Assembly (NCBI GenBank): GCA_963695415.1
Contig: CAVOGL010000001.1
Coordinates: 1 to 64,000 of the forward strand
Source of the DNA: CAVXWV01 sp963695415
GTDB lineage: Bacteria > Chloroflexota > Anaerolineae > Anaerolineales > UBA4823
Direction: 5' to 3'
Length of the DNA: 64,000 bases
The notes under the pieces were generated by a model, which worked only from the letters and a program-made list of their open reading frames with translations, did no database searches and had not been told where the DNA came from. Shown here in pieces: positions 37,786-46,101 of this stretch. Made by a program: the position numbers and the translations under genes. Each line of letters opens with the position of its first letter. The first letter of the stretch is position 1.

Positions 37786-38952
37786 CTATTGATACATGCA
37801 CAGTCGAGCTTCTTCAGCGTAGGCGTGAACAAGCTCCGGATCCGCGTCGAAGAAATGGTCGGACGGGCAGAGGATATATCCGCCCCCTTCACCCGCAGTC
37901 TCAAAACACCGGCGTACTTCGGCGCGCGTTTCTTCCGGTGTGCAGTCGATGAAGTAATGGAACTGGTCGAAACCGCCAATCATACACACCCGGTCGCCAA
38001 TACGGCGCTTGGCTTCCGCCAGGTCCACGTCAGCACCCATATCTCGTGGGGTGAAAGTTTCCATGGCGTCCGGTTTCATATCCGCCACCATCTCCAGGAT
38101 CGGCATCATCCCGCCGCAGGTGTGGTAGACGATACGCTGACCGGCGTCATGCGCCATGGCGATCAATTTACTATCATAAGGGGCGACAAACTCAGCAAAC
38201 AGCTTCGGAGAAATCACCGTTGTGGACGCAGATCCGCCGCCCAGTTCGAGCACGTCGTATTTTGCTCCTCGCAACGATTGGATGTAGGTGATCTTGCGCG
38301 CCTGAAGGGTATACAGGAATTCATGAACCCAAGCAGGATCATCGTGAGCCTCGAGGATTAAATCTTCTGTCCCAAACAGGCAGCAGGCATCCTGCCAGAT
38401 ACCCGGTTGACCGAAGATATCGAAACAAGGGATGTGGCTGCGGACGAGACCGCGCTCGCCATACCTGTCTGCGATCCGGTTGACAGCCTCGACATCAGCC
38501 AGAGGATGGGTGATATATTTCTGGATGATCTCGATGTCTTTCTTATCCTTGATCAGGCGTTCAACGACCCACGAAGTGTATTCGTTTGACTCCAGCACCA
38601 TGCTGAGGTTCCTTTCCGGGGTTACAAACGTGTAGCGAACCTTCTGGTATACACCTCCGGGGATCTCCTCGGTTTCGATTCTCCATTGGTCCGAGATCAC
38701 CCGGTTGGGTTCCAGAAAGCCTGGTGTCCCCTGAGTAGGATCCGGGTATTCACCTCGCAGGGTGTTGGGTTTCTGGACGATCAACCAGGTGATCGGATCC
38801 ATCTGGTACCGATCGAAGAATTCCTGGTCAGAAATTCCCCCCATGTAGTGATCGCGGAAATACGGAGTTACATGGTGTGTGGTGAATGGAAGACGGTCTG
38901 GTACCCCACCCTGGAGTGCCGTTAAAAAGCGTTTTTTGGAAGTCATAACCAT
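37786..38952 (-). CDS. uroporphyrinogen decarboxylase family, MtaA-like methyltransferase type
   Basis: 389 residues, ATG 38952 with AGGAGG in the leader; an earlier ATG (38994) would overlap the palindrome at 38957-38989. URO-D barrel: KRFLTALQGGVPDRLPFTTHHVTPYF, YDVLELGGGSASTTVISPKLFAEFVAPYDSKLIAMAHDAGQRIVYHTCGGMMPILEMV, ending GDRVCMIGGFDQ. It has the His-x-Cys (HTC) and later Cys (CMIGGFD) zinc ligands found in MtaA/MtbA-type cobamide methyltransferases rather than in true HemE. No corrinoid protein gene is nearby, so the methyl substrate is unknown. Solitary gene. Confidence 0.8.
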   Translation of the reverse strand: MVMTSKKRFLTALQGGVPDRLPFTTHHVTPYFRDHYMGGISDQEFFDRYQMDPITWLIVQKPNTLRGEYPDPTQGTPGFLEPNRVISDQWRIETEEIPGGVYQKVRYTFVTPERNLSMVLESNEYTSWVVERLIKDKKDIEIIQKYITHPLADVEAVNRIADRYGERGLVRSHIPCFDIFGQPGIWQDACCLFGTEDLILEAHDDPAWVHEFLYTLQARKITYIQSLRGAKYDVLELGGGSASTTVISPKLFAEFVAPYDSKLIAMAHDAGQRIVYHTCGGMMPILEMVADMKPDAMETFTPRDMGADVDLAEAKRRIGDRVCMIGGFDQFHYFIDCTPEETRAEVRRCFETAGEGGGYILCPSDHFFDADPELVHAYAEEARLCMYQ

Positions 38953-38956
38953 ATTA

Positions 38957-38989
38957 CACCTCCTGGGATAATTATACTCCCAGGAGGTG
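38957..38989 (-). promoter_or_regulatory. palindrome overlapping promoter -10 and Shine-Dalgarno of the URO-D gene
   Basis: CACCTCCTGGGA (38957-38968) and TCCCAGGAGGTG (38978-38989) are perfect 12-bp inverted arms with a 9-bp spacer. On the minus strand the spacer contains TATAAT, and the gene-proximal arm carries AGGAGG 5 bp before ATG 38952. A dimeric repressor bound here would cover the -10, or the RNA hairpin would hide the ribosome site if transcription starts upstream. Confidence 0.7.
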
Positions 38990-39026
38990 CACAACGGTCA
39001 GGACATTCCCAAACTACCGAACTTTG

Positions 39027-39599
39027 TTATTGATCTAAAGCATCAGCTATTTGAGCAACCAACTCGTTTACTGGAACATACATGGTTCCCCCGTTTTCAG
39101 GAGCGCCGTAGTCTCGGATCCAGGCGATCTTTCCCTGCTCATCAACCAGGATGAAAGTGTGTCCAGGTTCACCGGTCGCGACCGCCCACTGGAGGACATC
39201 ATAAGCCTCGGAGACGCTTTTATCTCCGTCACTCGCCATCGGCACATCCGAGATGCCATATTCAGCCAGAATACCCGCCTGTTCTTCAGGAAAGTCAAAT
39301 GCGACACTCACCAGACCAACATTGAGGTTCTGGAAACCGGGGTCATTTTGCAGGTCAACGACCTGCTGCAGGCAGGGCGGTCAGCCAACCGCCATGTGGA
39401 AAAATAGAAGTACGGGCTGGCTGCCGGAAAAATCCTGCAGGCGAACCTCCCCGCCTTGTGCCGTTGGCATGTTAAATCCTGGGGCATCGTCTCCGATGGC
39501 GAGACCTTCCGATTTCGTTGAACAGGCAGGCAGCAAGACTGCGAACATGAGGAACACCGCCAGAATTTGTATATTTTCCAGAAATCTCTTTGTTGACAT
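39027..39599 (-). CDS. thioredoxin-fold/AhpC-TSA lipoprotein, candidate selenoprotein (UxxC)
   Basis: 190 residues from ATG 39599 (GGAG site; a longer ATG 39638 is unlikely). A signal peptide ends in the lipobox LLPAC (Cys26). IGDDAPGFNMPTAQGGEVRLQDFSGSQPVLLFFHMAVG is followed by an in-frame TGA (39381-39383) and, without any frame change, PPCLQQVVDLQNDPGFQNLNVGLVSVAFDFPEEQAG, YGISDVPMASDGDKSVSEAYDVL, GHTFILVDEQGKIAWIRDYGAPENGGTMYVP. The TGA replaces the first residue of a C-P-P-C motif, giving Sec73-P-P-Cys76. This fits a selenoprotein oxidoreductase anchored outside the membrane. Read literally, the gene is truncated. Confidence 0.75.
39350..39383 (-). promoter_or_regulatory. candidate bacterial SECIS element
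   Basis: Starting right after the TGA (39381-39383, minus strand), 14 nt precede a stem GCAGGTC (39366-39360), loop GTT (39359-39357) and GACCTGC (39356-39350). The apical loop starts 21 nt after the TGA with a G followed by U, as in bacterial SECIS hairpins where SelB reads a loop G(G/U) about 16-37 nt downstream. The position matches the stop exactly. Confidence 0.65.
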
Positions 39600-39723
39600 T
39601 TGATTAATTTCTCCTATACCGATAGTTATTGTCTTCAATTAGATTATATCACCTGGAAATTTTCTCCAGGTGAAAGCAGGGGTGATACCAGCCTGGTATT
39701 AAAAAAATAAGCCGATCGGCAAA

Positions 39724-39751
39724 TTGACAAGGATATTGTCTACGGTATAAT
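39724..39751 (+). promoter_or_regulatory. sigma-70-like promoter of the permuted binding-protein gene
   Basis: TTGACA (39724-39729), 16-bp spacer, TATAAT (39746-39751). Both hexamers match the consensus perfectly. The 5' leader of about 95 nt precedes ATG 39852, with AGGAGAAG as ribosome site at about 39840. Confidence 0.75.
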
Positions 39752-39851
39752 CAGCTATTGTTAAAAACGAAAGGAGGAATGCACCCATTAGCAAATTGAC
39801 GTAACTACAATCCACCAACCAAGTTCACACATTATATTAGGAGAAGAAAGA

Positions 39852-41579
39852 ATGAAACGCAACACATTTGTAATATTGGCTATGTTACTCATGGCATTCA
39901 GCCTGGTCATAGCAGCATGTGGACCCGCCGCCACAACGGCAGCCCCCACTGAAGAAATGGTTGAAACCGAAGAACCGGTCGTTGAAGCAACGGAACCCAT
40001 GGAAGAAGCGGAACCGACCGAGGAAATGGAAGAGACAGAAGAAATGGCACCGACTGAAGAAGCGGAAATGGAACCGCAGCCTTTCTGGTCGCGAGAACTT
40101 CGCCAGGCTGTCGCCGCAGCTATCGATCGTGAAGTTATTGTCGACCGTGTGTTTGAAGGTCGAAACACGCCTGCATATCACATGGTTCCATCCGATTACC
40201 CCTATGCCACTGAACCATTCCTGGAGAAATATGGCGTAAGGAACCTGGAGCTTTCAATACAAATCCTCACCGATCTTGGCTACACTCCCGAGAATCCTCT
40301 GGTCATGGACCTCTGGTACCCGCCCGAGCACTACGGAACAACCACCGCAGATGTCTTCCAGGTTCTGAAAGAACAACTTGAGGAAACCGGATTAATCCAG
40401 GTGAATGCACAGAGCCAGAACTGGGCAGAGTATGTCGACAGCTTTGTTGCCGGCGAACTTCCCGCCTTCCTTTTAGGCTGGTTCCCCGATTTTGTTGATC
40501 CCGATACATTCCTGACCCCATTTGCTTCTTGCTTGCAATCACCGGACAATGGGGTTAACTACTGCAATGAGGAAATGGACGCTCTGCTTTTGAAAGCCGC
40601 TTCCTCTGCCGATTCTGCCGTTCGCGAAGCGACATACGCAGAACTTGGCACCTTGTATGCAGAAGATGTCCCGACCATTCCCTTATGGTGGGAACCGGAG
40701 TTCATCATCTACCGTAATGGCGTCGAGGGCGTTACCATCGGTGCACCGTTTGAATTCTCGTACAATGTTCTCAGTTTTGCTGAAGGATATACACCAGCTG
40801 CGGGAACAACCGACACGATTATCATCGGTACAACGGATGAAGTCAACAGCCTGGATCCTCAGGACGCATACGCAACTCACGATTGGGAAATCTTGAAAAA
40901 TACCGGTTTGCCATTAATGACCTATGTTCCTGGAACAGCTGAACTGGTCCTGGGCACAGCTGCTGAGCTGCCCCAAATCAGTGAAGACGGCAAAGTCTAC
41001 ACCTTCAAGATTAGACAAGACATCACGTTTGCCGATGGAACTCCCGTCAACGCAGACACTTATGTCAACCTTTGGACCCGCCTGAATACCCTGGAAGGTC
41101 AGGTTTCCGGCTTGATGCAGGTCTATATGGAAAACCTGGAGAAGGTTGATGACTACACCATCGCCATCACCTTGAAAGATTCCTTCGGATTCTTCCCGGC
41201 TCTGGCAGCAACGGCACCATTCATTCCTGCAAACCCGGCAACTTTCCCGGCGGATGAGATTGTTCAATTCCCTGACAAGCTCGATGGCATCGGACCATAC
41301 AAGATGGTTTCCCATGTTCCCGGAGAGCAGATGGTTCTCGAGGCGAATGCAGCCTACGTTGGCGATGACAAGCCCTTGATCCCGAATGTGATCATCCGCT
41401 ACTTCGCTGACCCGACCACGATGTCACAGGCAGTTGAAAAAGGCGAAATCGACATCGCCTGGCGGACAGTTGGTCCTGTGGAAGCCGCCCGGTTGCAGGA
41501 GCTCGAAGGGTTGACTGTGGTAAAAATCGCAGCCCCAGCACTCCGCTACCTGGTGTTCAACCACACCTTCATGAAGTAA
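39852..41579 (+). CDS. family 5 (peptide-type) substrate-binding lipoprotein, circularly permuted
   Basis: 575 residues. Signal peptide and lipobox VIAAC (Cys23), then an acidic Glu-Pro linker (30-75). Residues about 79-312 match the C-terminal half of SBP_bac_5 proteins: RELRQAVAAAIDREVIVDRVFEGRNTPAYHMV, GYTPENPLVMDLWYPPEHYG, AEYVDSFVAGELPAFLLGWFPDFVDPDTFLTPFASC, NYCNEEMDALL, EDVPTIPLWWEPEF. Residues 320-575 match the N-terminal half: TIIIGTTDEVNSLDPQDAYATHDWEI, VYTFKIRQDITFADGTPVNADTYVNLW, LDGIGPYKMVSHVPGEQMVLEAN, MSQAVEKGEIDIAWR, ending LRYLVFNHTFMK. In ordinary members NHTFM leads straight into RVRQAVAAAIDRE. Thus the two lobes are swapped at that point. Peptide or oligosaccharide ligand. 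Confidence 0.85.
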   Translation: MKRNTFVILAMLLMAFSLVIAACGPAATTAAPTEEMVETEEPVVEATEPMEEAEPTEEMEETEEMAPTEEAEMEPQPFWSRELRQAVAAAIDREVIVDRVFEGRNTPAYHMVPSDYPYATEPFLEKYGVRNLELSIQILTDLGYTPENPLVMDLWYPPEHYGTTTADVFQVLKEQLEETGLIQVNAQSQNWAEYVDSFVAGELPAFLLGWFPDFVDPDTFLTPFASCLQSPDNGVNYCNEEMDALLLKAASSADSAVREATYAELGTLYAEDVPTIPLWWEPEFIIYRNGVEGVTIGAPFEFSYNVLSFAEGYTPAAGTTDTIIIGTTDEVNSLDPQDAYATHDWEILKNTGLPLMTYVPGTAELVLGTAAELPQISEDGKVYTFKIRQDITFADGTPVNADTYVNLWTRLNTLEGQVSGLMQVYMENLEKVDDYTIAITLKDSFGFFPALAATAPFIPANPATFPADEIVQFPDKLDGIGPYKMVSHVPGEQMVLEANAAYVGDDKPLIPNVIIRYFADPTTMSQAVEKGEIDIAWRTVGPVEAARLQELEGLTVVKIAAPALRYLVFNHTFMK

Positions 41580-41597
41580 ATTTCACGATAATCAACC

Positions 41598-41641
41598 CCT
41601 TCCGGGTCATTGCCACAATCATCAGTTGATGACCCGGAAGG
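41598..41641 (+). terminator. hairpin after the binding-protein gene
   Basis: CCTTCCGGGTCAT (41598-41610) pairs with ATGACCCGGAAGG (41629-41641), then TTTCTC. It lies 19 bp after the stop. With the next hairpin it separates the binding-protein message from the permeases. Confidence 0.75.
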
Positions 41642-41682
41642 TTTCTCACGGTATTTACTACCTGAGAAAACCATCCATGAAT

Positions 41683-41714
41683 GGGGGTGAGGGATCCCCT
41701 CACCCCCCTTTTCT
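41683..41714 (+). terminator. strong Rho-independent terminator before the permease genes
   Basis: GGGGGTGAGGG (41683-41693) and CCCTCACCCCC (41697-41707) with a 3-nt loop ATC are followed by CTTTTCTT. This very GC-rich stem should stop most transcripts, so the permease and ATPase genes need read-through or their own promoter. Confidence 0.8.
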
Positions 41715-41729
41715 TAAAACAAGGTCGAT

Positions 41730-42752
41730 ATGTCTTCAAATTTACGGAATTTTCTGATAACCCGCCTGTTATTGACCATACCCATGGTCATCATACTCGT
41801 CAGCCTGGTGTTTTTCATCATGCGCGTACTGCCTGGAGATCCTATCCGTTCCCAGTTAGGTCCGAAAGTGAGTGAAGAACAGGCAAATGTGCTGCGGGAA
41901 AGGCTGGGACTAAACCGACCCATTTATATCCAATACTTTACTTTTCTTGGCGATATGTTCACTCTGGACTTTGGAACGGCTTTAACCCAGGGAGAACGAC
42001 CCATTAAGGATGAGTTGAAAGAACGTATGCCAGCCACGATAGAGTTAACCGTTCCGGCAATCATTATTACTGCAATCATCGGTATTTTCTCTGGCGCTTA
42101 TGCCGCAAAGAACCGGAAGAAACCAATTGACTTTGGCATCCGGTTATTCAGCATCGTAATTTACTCCATCCCTATTTTTTTTATGGGCTTGATATTTCAA
42201 ATCGTCTTTTCAGTCAGGTTGGATCTACTGCCTCTGGCAGGCAGGATGGATCCCATCAGCCTGTTAACTTTCCAGCCTATCACTAATTTTTATGTGATCG
42301 ATTCAATCCTAACCCGGGATTGGGATGCATTGCGTTCCGCGCTCAGTCACCTGGTTTTGCCTTCTCTCACCCTCGGATTGGCTTTGTGCGGTGTTTTCAT
42401 CCGCCTGACACGGGTCAATATGATCGAGATGCTGCAATCCGATTTTATTACCTCGGGACGCGCAAGAGGGATTCCTGAGAACAAACTGGTTTATCGGCAC
42501 GCCTTGCGGAATACTTTTATTCCTATTCTGACACTGTTGGGTTTGCAATTCGCGATTCTGATGGCGGGCGCTGTCCTTACAGAAACGACCTTTTCGTGGC
42601 CAGGGGTCGGTAGATACCTGGTAGAGAGGATTGAGTTAAGAGACTACACCGCCGTCCAGAGTACCATCGCAGTCTTCGCCGTGTTTGTTGCCGGGATCAG
42701 TTTACTCATGGATGTGATTTATGCTTTCGTCGATCCTCGCATCCGTTACTGA
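41730..42752 (+). CDS. peptide ABC transporter permease, DppB/OppB-like
   Basis: 340 residues, ATG 41730, six helices. It starts NFLITRLLLTIPMVIILVSLVFFIMRVLPGDPIRSQLGPKVSEEQANVLRERLGLNRP, the classical OppB N-terminus with periplasmic loop. The EAA loop region FITSGRARGIPENKLVYRHALRNTFIPILTLLGLQFAILMAGAVLTETTFSWPGVGRYLVERI is complete. It ends VDPRIRY. It pairs with the following DppC-like protein. 32 bp separate the two genes. Confidence 0.9.
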   Translation: MSSNLRNFLITRLLLTIPMVIILVSLVFFIMRVLPGDPIRSQLGPKVSEEQANVLRERLGLNRPIYIQYFTFLGDMFTLDFGTALTQGERPIKDELKERMPATIELTVPAIIITAIIGIFSGAYAAKNRKKPIDFGIRLFSIVIYSIPIFFMGLIFQIVFSVRLDLLPLAGRMDPISLLTFQPITNFYVIDSILTRDWDALRSALSHLVLPSLTLGLALCGVFIRLTRVNMIEMLQSDFITSGRARGIPENKLVYRHALRNTFIPILTLLGLQFAILMAGAVLTETTFSWPGVGRYLVERIELRDYTAVQSTIAVFAVFVAGISLLMDVIYAFVDPRIRY

Positions 42753-42784
42753 GCCGATCCCCATCTTATATTGAAGGAATCATT

Positions 42785-44059
42785 ATGTTAGAACCACAAG
42801 GTCATCCAGAAATACAAATCCCCGAAACTGGCGCTGTTCCACAATGGCAGCTTGATCTGGACCGAGCTGGTTGGCTTCGGAGGGCATTACTCGCCAGGAA
42901 GTGGTATGGCGGTGATTGGTGGTTTGTGGTGATCAGCGCAATCATCCTGATATTTATCATTATCGTAGGTATTTTCCCTCAATGGTTTGCGCCCCACGAT
43001 CCAAGAGTAGAAGTTGGACCATCCCTGCTGGGTCCGAATGAACCACCCGCAGCCTTTGTTTTGATCCTGCCTGCAAACTCGCCGGTCACCGAATTGAAGG
43101 AAGTCGCCAATGCAACCACAAAGATAGGATACGTTGTCGGTTCTCCGGCAAGCCAGGCATTAAGGGAGGCTGTCGATTTACTGAACCAGGAAGCCAAAGA
43201 AGAAGGTACGGGGATCAGCTTCCAGACGCGGCCAACCAGGTTCGACACCCTGGAAGAAGGGCTTCAAGCGCTTGAGGCCGGTCAAATTGACCTGTTTATC
43301 GAGGCCAAGGATGTAGCTGAGGCGAATATCGATTTTTATGCCACCTTGAAAATAGCCAATGTTATCCGGGATGCTGCTGTCTCCGGTTTTGTTTTGGGCA
43401 CGAACCAGATCGGGCAGGATATTTTCAGCAGGTTGATCTGGGGTACCCGGATCGCATTGATCGTGGGACTGAGTTCCGCTGCAATTTCGGTGGTGTTGGG
43501 TGTTCCCCTGGGTTTGATCAGTGCATTTACCGGAGGCAGGCTTGATAGGGTCCTGACGCTGATCATGGATGCCCTGTATTCTTTCCCCGGGTTGATCCTG
43601 GCAATCGCCATTGCCGCAGTTCTTGGACCCGGTATAGGGAATATCATCATCGCCATTGCGGTTCTGTACATCCCCACTTATTTCAGAATCGTGCGCGGCC
43701 AGGTTCTTGCGATCAGACAGGAAATGTATGTTGATGCAGCCAAAAGTCTGGGTGCGAAATCCAGAACGATCCTGTTTCGGTATATATTCCCCAATGTCAT
43801 CCCATCTATTGTGATCATTTTCTCTGTAAATGTGGCTGATGCCATCCTCACCGAAGCTGGTTTGAGCTTCCTGGGATTAGGGCTCCCACCGGATACACCG
43901 GATTGGGGAATCGACCTGGCTCGTGGACAGGATTATTTACGCCGGGCCTGGTGGCTGATCACTTTCCCAGGTTTAATGGTCACACTGGTCACTCTTTCCT
44001 TCAGTATGCTGGGTGAAAGCCTGTCTGAAATCATGAACCCACGTCTTTCGGAGTTGTAA
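42785..44059 (+). CDS. peptide ABC transporter permease, DppC-like, with inserted binding-protein-like domain
   Basis: 424 residues, about 120 longer than typical DppC (about 300). N-terminus ALLARKWYGGDWWFVVISAIILIFIIIVGIFPQWFAPHDPR gives helix 1 and the first periplasmic loop. Instead of continuing to the LLGTDQLGRD motif, residues about 89-200 insert VLILPANSPVTELKEVANATTKIGYVVGSPASQALREAVDLL, FQTRPTRFDTLEEGLQALEAGQIDLFIEAKDVAE. This looks like one lobe of a family 3 binding protein. The permease resumes with VLGTNQIGQDIFSRLIWGTRIALIVGL and the EAA loop QEMYVDAAKSLGAKSRTILFRYIFPNVIPSIVII. The insert would lie outside the membrane. Stop overlaps the next gene. Confidence 0.85.
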   Translation: MLEPQGHPEIQIPETGAVPQWQLDLDRAGWLRRALLARKWYGGDWWFVVISAIILIFIIIVGIFPQWFAPHDPRVEVGPSLLGPNEPPAAFVLILPANSPVTELKEVANATTKIGYVVGSPASQALREAVDLLNQEAKEEGTGISFQTRPTRFDTLEEGLQALEAGQIDLFIEAKDVAEANIDFYATLKIANVIRDAAVSGFVLGTNQIGQDIFSRLIWGTRIALIVGLSSAAISVVLGVPLGLISAFTGGRLDRVLTLIMDALYSFPGLILAIAIAAVLGPGIGNIIIAIAVLYIPTYFRIVRGQVLAIRQEMYVDAAKSLGAKSRTILFRYIFPNVIPSIVIIFSVNVADAILTEAGLSFLGLGLPPDTPDWGIDLARGQDYLRRAWWLITFPGLMVTLVTLSFSMLGESLSEIMNPRLSEL

Positions 44060-45076
44060 TGGAAAATAACTCAAAAGAAGTCCTGGTCTCCATTCGCAAT
44101 CTTTGTGTGAATTATGAAACCCGTCTGGGCACGGTCAGTGCGGTCGATAGTGTCAGCTTCGATATTTACAAGGGTGAAATCCTGGGATTGGTAGGGGAAA
44201 GCGGCTGCGGGAAAAGCACCCTTGGGAAAGCCTTGATGAGGATGATTGCACCACCCGGGAAAATCTTTGGTGAAATTATTTATCAAGGCGAAGATATCAT
44301 GCAGTTCGACCAGAACCGCATGCGTGATTTCCGGGGCAGGCAGGTAAGCATGATTTTCCAGGATCCTATGACCTCATTGAATCCGGTACAACGCATCGAT
44401 GAACACCTGATAGAAGCAGTCCAGGTTCATGAACCGAAAACGGATAAGTCTTCCATCTACGAACGCATATATACCTTAATCGAGAGGTTGGGGATCGGCA
44501 AGAACAGGCTTACCAGCTACCCGCACCAATTATCCGGTGGAATGCGCCAGAGGGTGATGATTGGACTTGGTTTGGTGTTGAATGCTGGTTTGATTATTGC
44601 TGATGAGGCGACAACATCCCTGGATGTGATCGTCGAGGCAAAATTCGTAGACCAGCTGCACGAGATACACGATCAATTCGGGATAACCATTTTGCTGATC
44701 ACCCACAACATCGCCCTCGTGGCTGAGGTAGCCGATCGTCTTGCGGTTATGTATGCAGGAAGGATGGCTGAAATAGGTCCAATCGAACAGGTGTTTGAAA
44801 AACCATTGCATCCTTATACCCATGGTCTGCTCGAATTCGGTGCCCTCGATTTCTCTTTACGATCACGACCAGCTTTATAAAATGCCCGGTGAACCACCTA
44901 ACCTGACCCACCCACCATCGGGCTGCCGCTTCCACCCGAGGTGTCCATACCAGATGCCTATGTGTAAAAAATATGAACCAGATTTATTGGAAGCCTCAGA
45001 AAACCAGCTGGTCCATTGCTGGATTTACCAGGATCATCCAGAAAAACCAGAAACAGTTGCCCAGATGCACTCATGA
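44059..45076 (+). CDS. peptide ABC transporter ATPase, OppD/DppD-like (single frameshift)
   Basis: Start overlaps the DppC stop (TAATG). Walker A GLVGESGCGKST, signature QLSGGMRQRVMIGLGLVLN, Walker B LIIADEATTSLD and switch His in LLITHNIALV are all intact. Near 44832 one extra base (within ctcgaattc) moves the frame; correction gives HGLLNSVPSISLYDHDQLYKMPGEPPNLTHPPSGCRFHPRCPYQMPMCKKYEP, the C-terminal oligopeptide-transporter zinc/cluster-type cysteine motif. The corrected length of about 339 residues is normal. Confidence 0.85.
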
Positions 45077-46101
45077 ATATTCCAATGTCTAATCCACCAA
45101 ATACAAATACTCCCCTCGTCAGCGTTCGAAACCTGGTCAAATGGTTTCCAGTTCAGAAAAATTTTATCGACCAGATGCTGGCTGGAAAAAATCTGCAATA
45201 CGTCCGGGCAGTTGATGGCATCACCTTTAAAATAGAGCCAGGTGAAGTTTATGGATTAGCTGGTGAAAGCGGAAGCGGAAAAACAACCATCGGCAGACTT
45301 GTTATCGGTCTGGAAAAGGTAACAGGCGGGAGTGTTAATTTTGATGGTATCGAATTATCGACACTCAATGATGAGGAACTACGACGGCTGAGGAAAAGGA
45401 TGCAGGTAATTTACCAGGATCCACTGGCGTCGTTAAATCCCAGAATGTCCCTGGGTGAGGCGATCGCGCATGGATTGAAAATACATTTTCCTTACCAGTA
45501 CAATGAACATCGTGATATCACGATCGATATCCTGGAAAAGGTCGGACTTTCGCCTGCACGATATTTCTTGAATAAATACCCTCACCAGATATCGGGTGGT
45601 CAAAGGCAGAGGGTTGTGATCGCCAGAGCGCTGATCACGAAACCGGACCTGATCCTGGCAGACGAACCTATTGCGATGGCAGATGTGAGTGTTCGGGCAC
45701 TGCTTCTTGATCTGATGATTCAATTGAAAGAGGAATTCAACCTGACTTACCTCTTCATCACCCATGACCTGGCGACTGCAAAGTACATTTGCGACAAAAT
45801 CGGGATCCTTTACCTGGGTAAACTGGTTGAGGAAGGTAAATTGGAAGATGTTTATTCCCATCCACTGCATCCATATACGCAAGCGCTTCTTGCTGCGGTT
45901 CCGGTACCGAACCCTAAAGAACGCCGTACTAAAGTGATGCCCGAAGGAGAAATCCCCAATCCCATTGATCCACCTTCAGGATGCCGGTTTCACCCGCGCT
46001 GTCCCATCGCCAGGGAAATATGCTCGGAAGCAGAACCTGAGCTCAGAGTTCTACATTCCAATCACAAGGCAGCCTGTCATTTCTCCGAGCAATTTCTCTA
46101 A
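45073..46101 (+). CDS. peptide ABC transporter ATPase, OppF/DppF-like
   Basis: 342 residues; the ATG overlaps the OppD-like stop (ATGA), so translation is coupled. It starts PLVSVRNLVKWFPVQKNF, with Walker A GLAGESGSGKTTIG, Q-loop IYQDPLASLNPRM, signature HQISGGQRQRVVIARALI and Walker B LILADEPIAMADVSVRALLLDLM. The D-loop reads A-M-A-D instead of S-A-L-D, a variant common in some OppF-like proteins. H-loop FITHDLATAKY is present, and a Cys-containing C-terminus (PPSGCRFHPRCPIAREIC) is followed by the end. It forms the ATPase heterodimer with the preceding protein. Last gene of the operon. Confidence 0.9.
   Translation: MNIPMSNPPNTNTPLVSVRNLVKWFPVQKNFIDQMLAGKNLQYVRAVDGITFKIEPGEVYGLAGESGSGKTTIGRLVIGLEKVTGGSVNFDGIELSTLNDEELRRLRKRMQVIYQDPLASLNPRMSLGEAIAHGLKIHFPYQYNEHRDITIDILEKVGLSPARYFLNKYPHQISGGQRQRVVIARALITKPDLILADEPIAMADVSVRALLLDLMIQLKEEFNLTYLFITHDLATAKYICDKIGILYLGKLVEEGKLEDVYSHPLHPYTQALLAAVPVPNPKERRTKVMPEGEIPNPIDPPSGCRFHPRCPIAREICSEAEPELRVLHSNHKAACHFSEQFL

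Noticed and set aside
39770..39802. A 6-codon leader peptide (MHPLAN) after AAAGGAGG in the leader of the permuted binding protein
   Set aside because: The ribosome site is only one base from the ATG, and there is no regulatory codon run or alternative hairpin.
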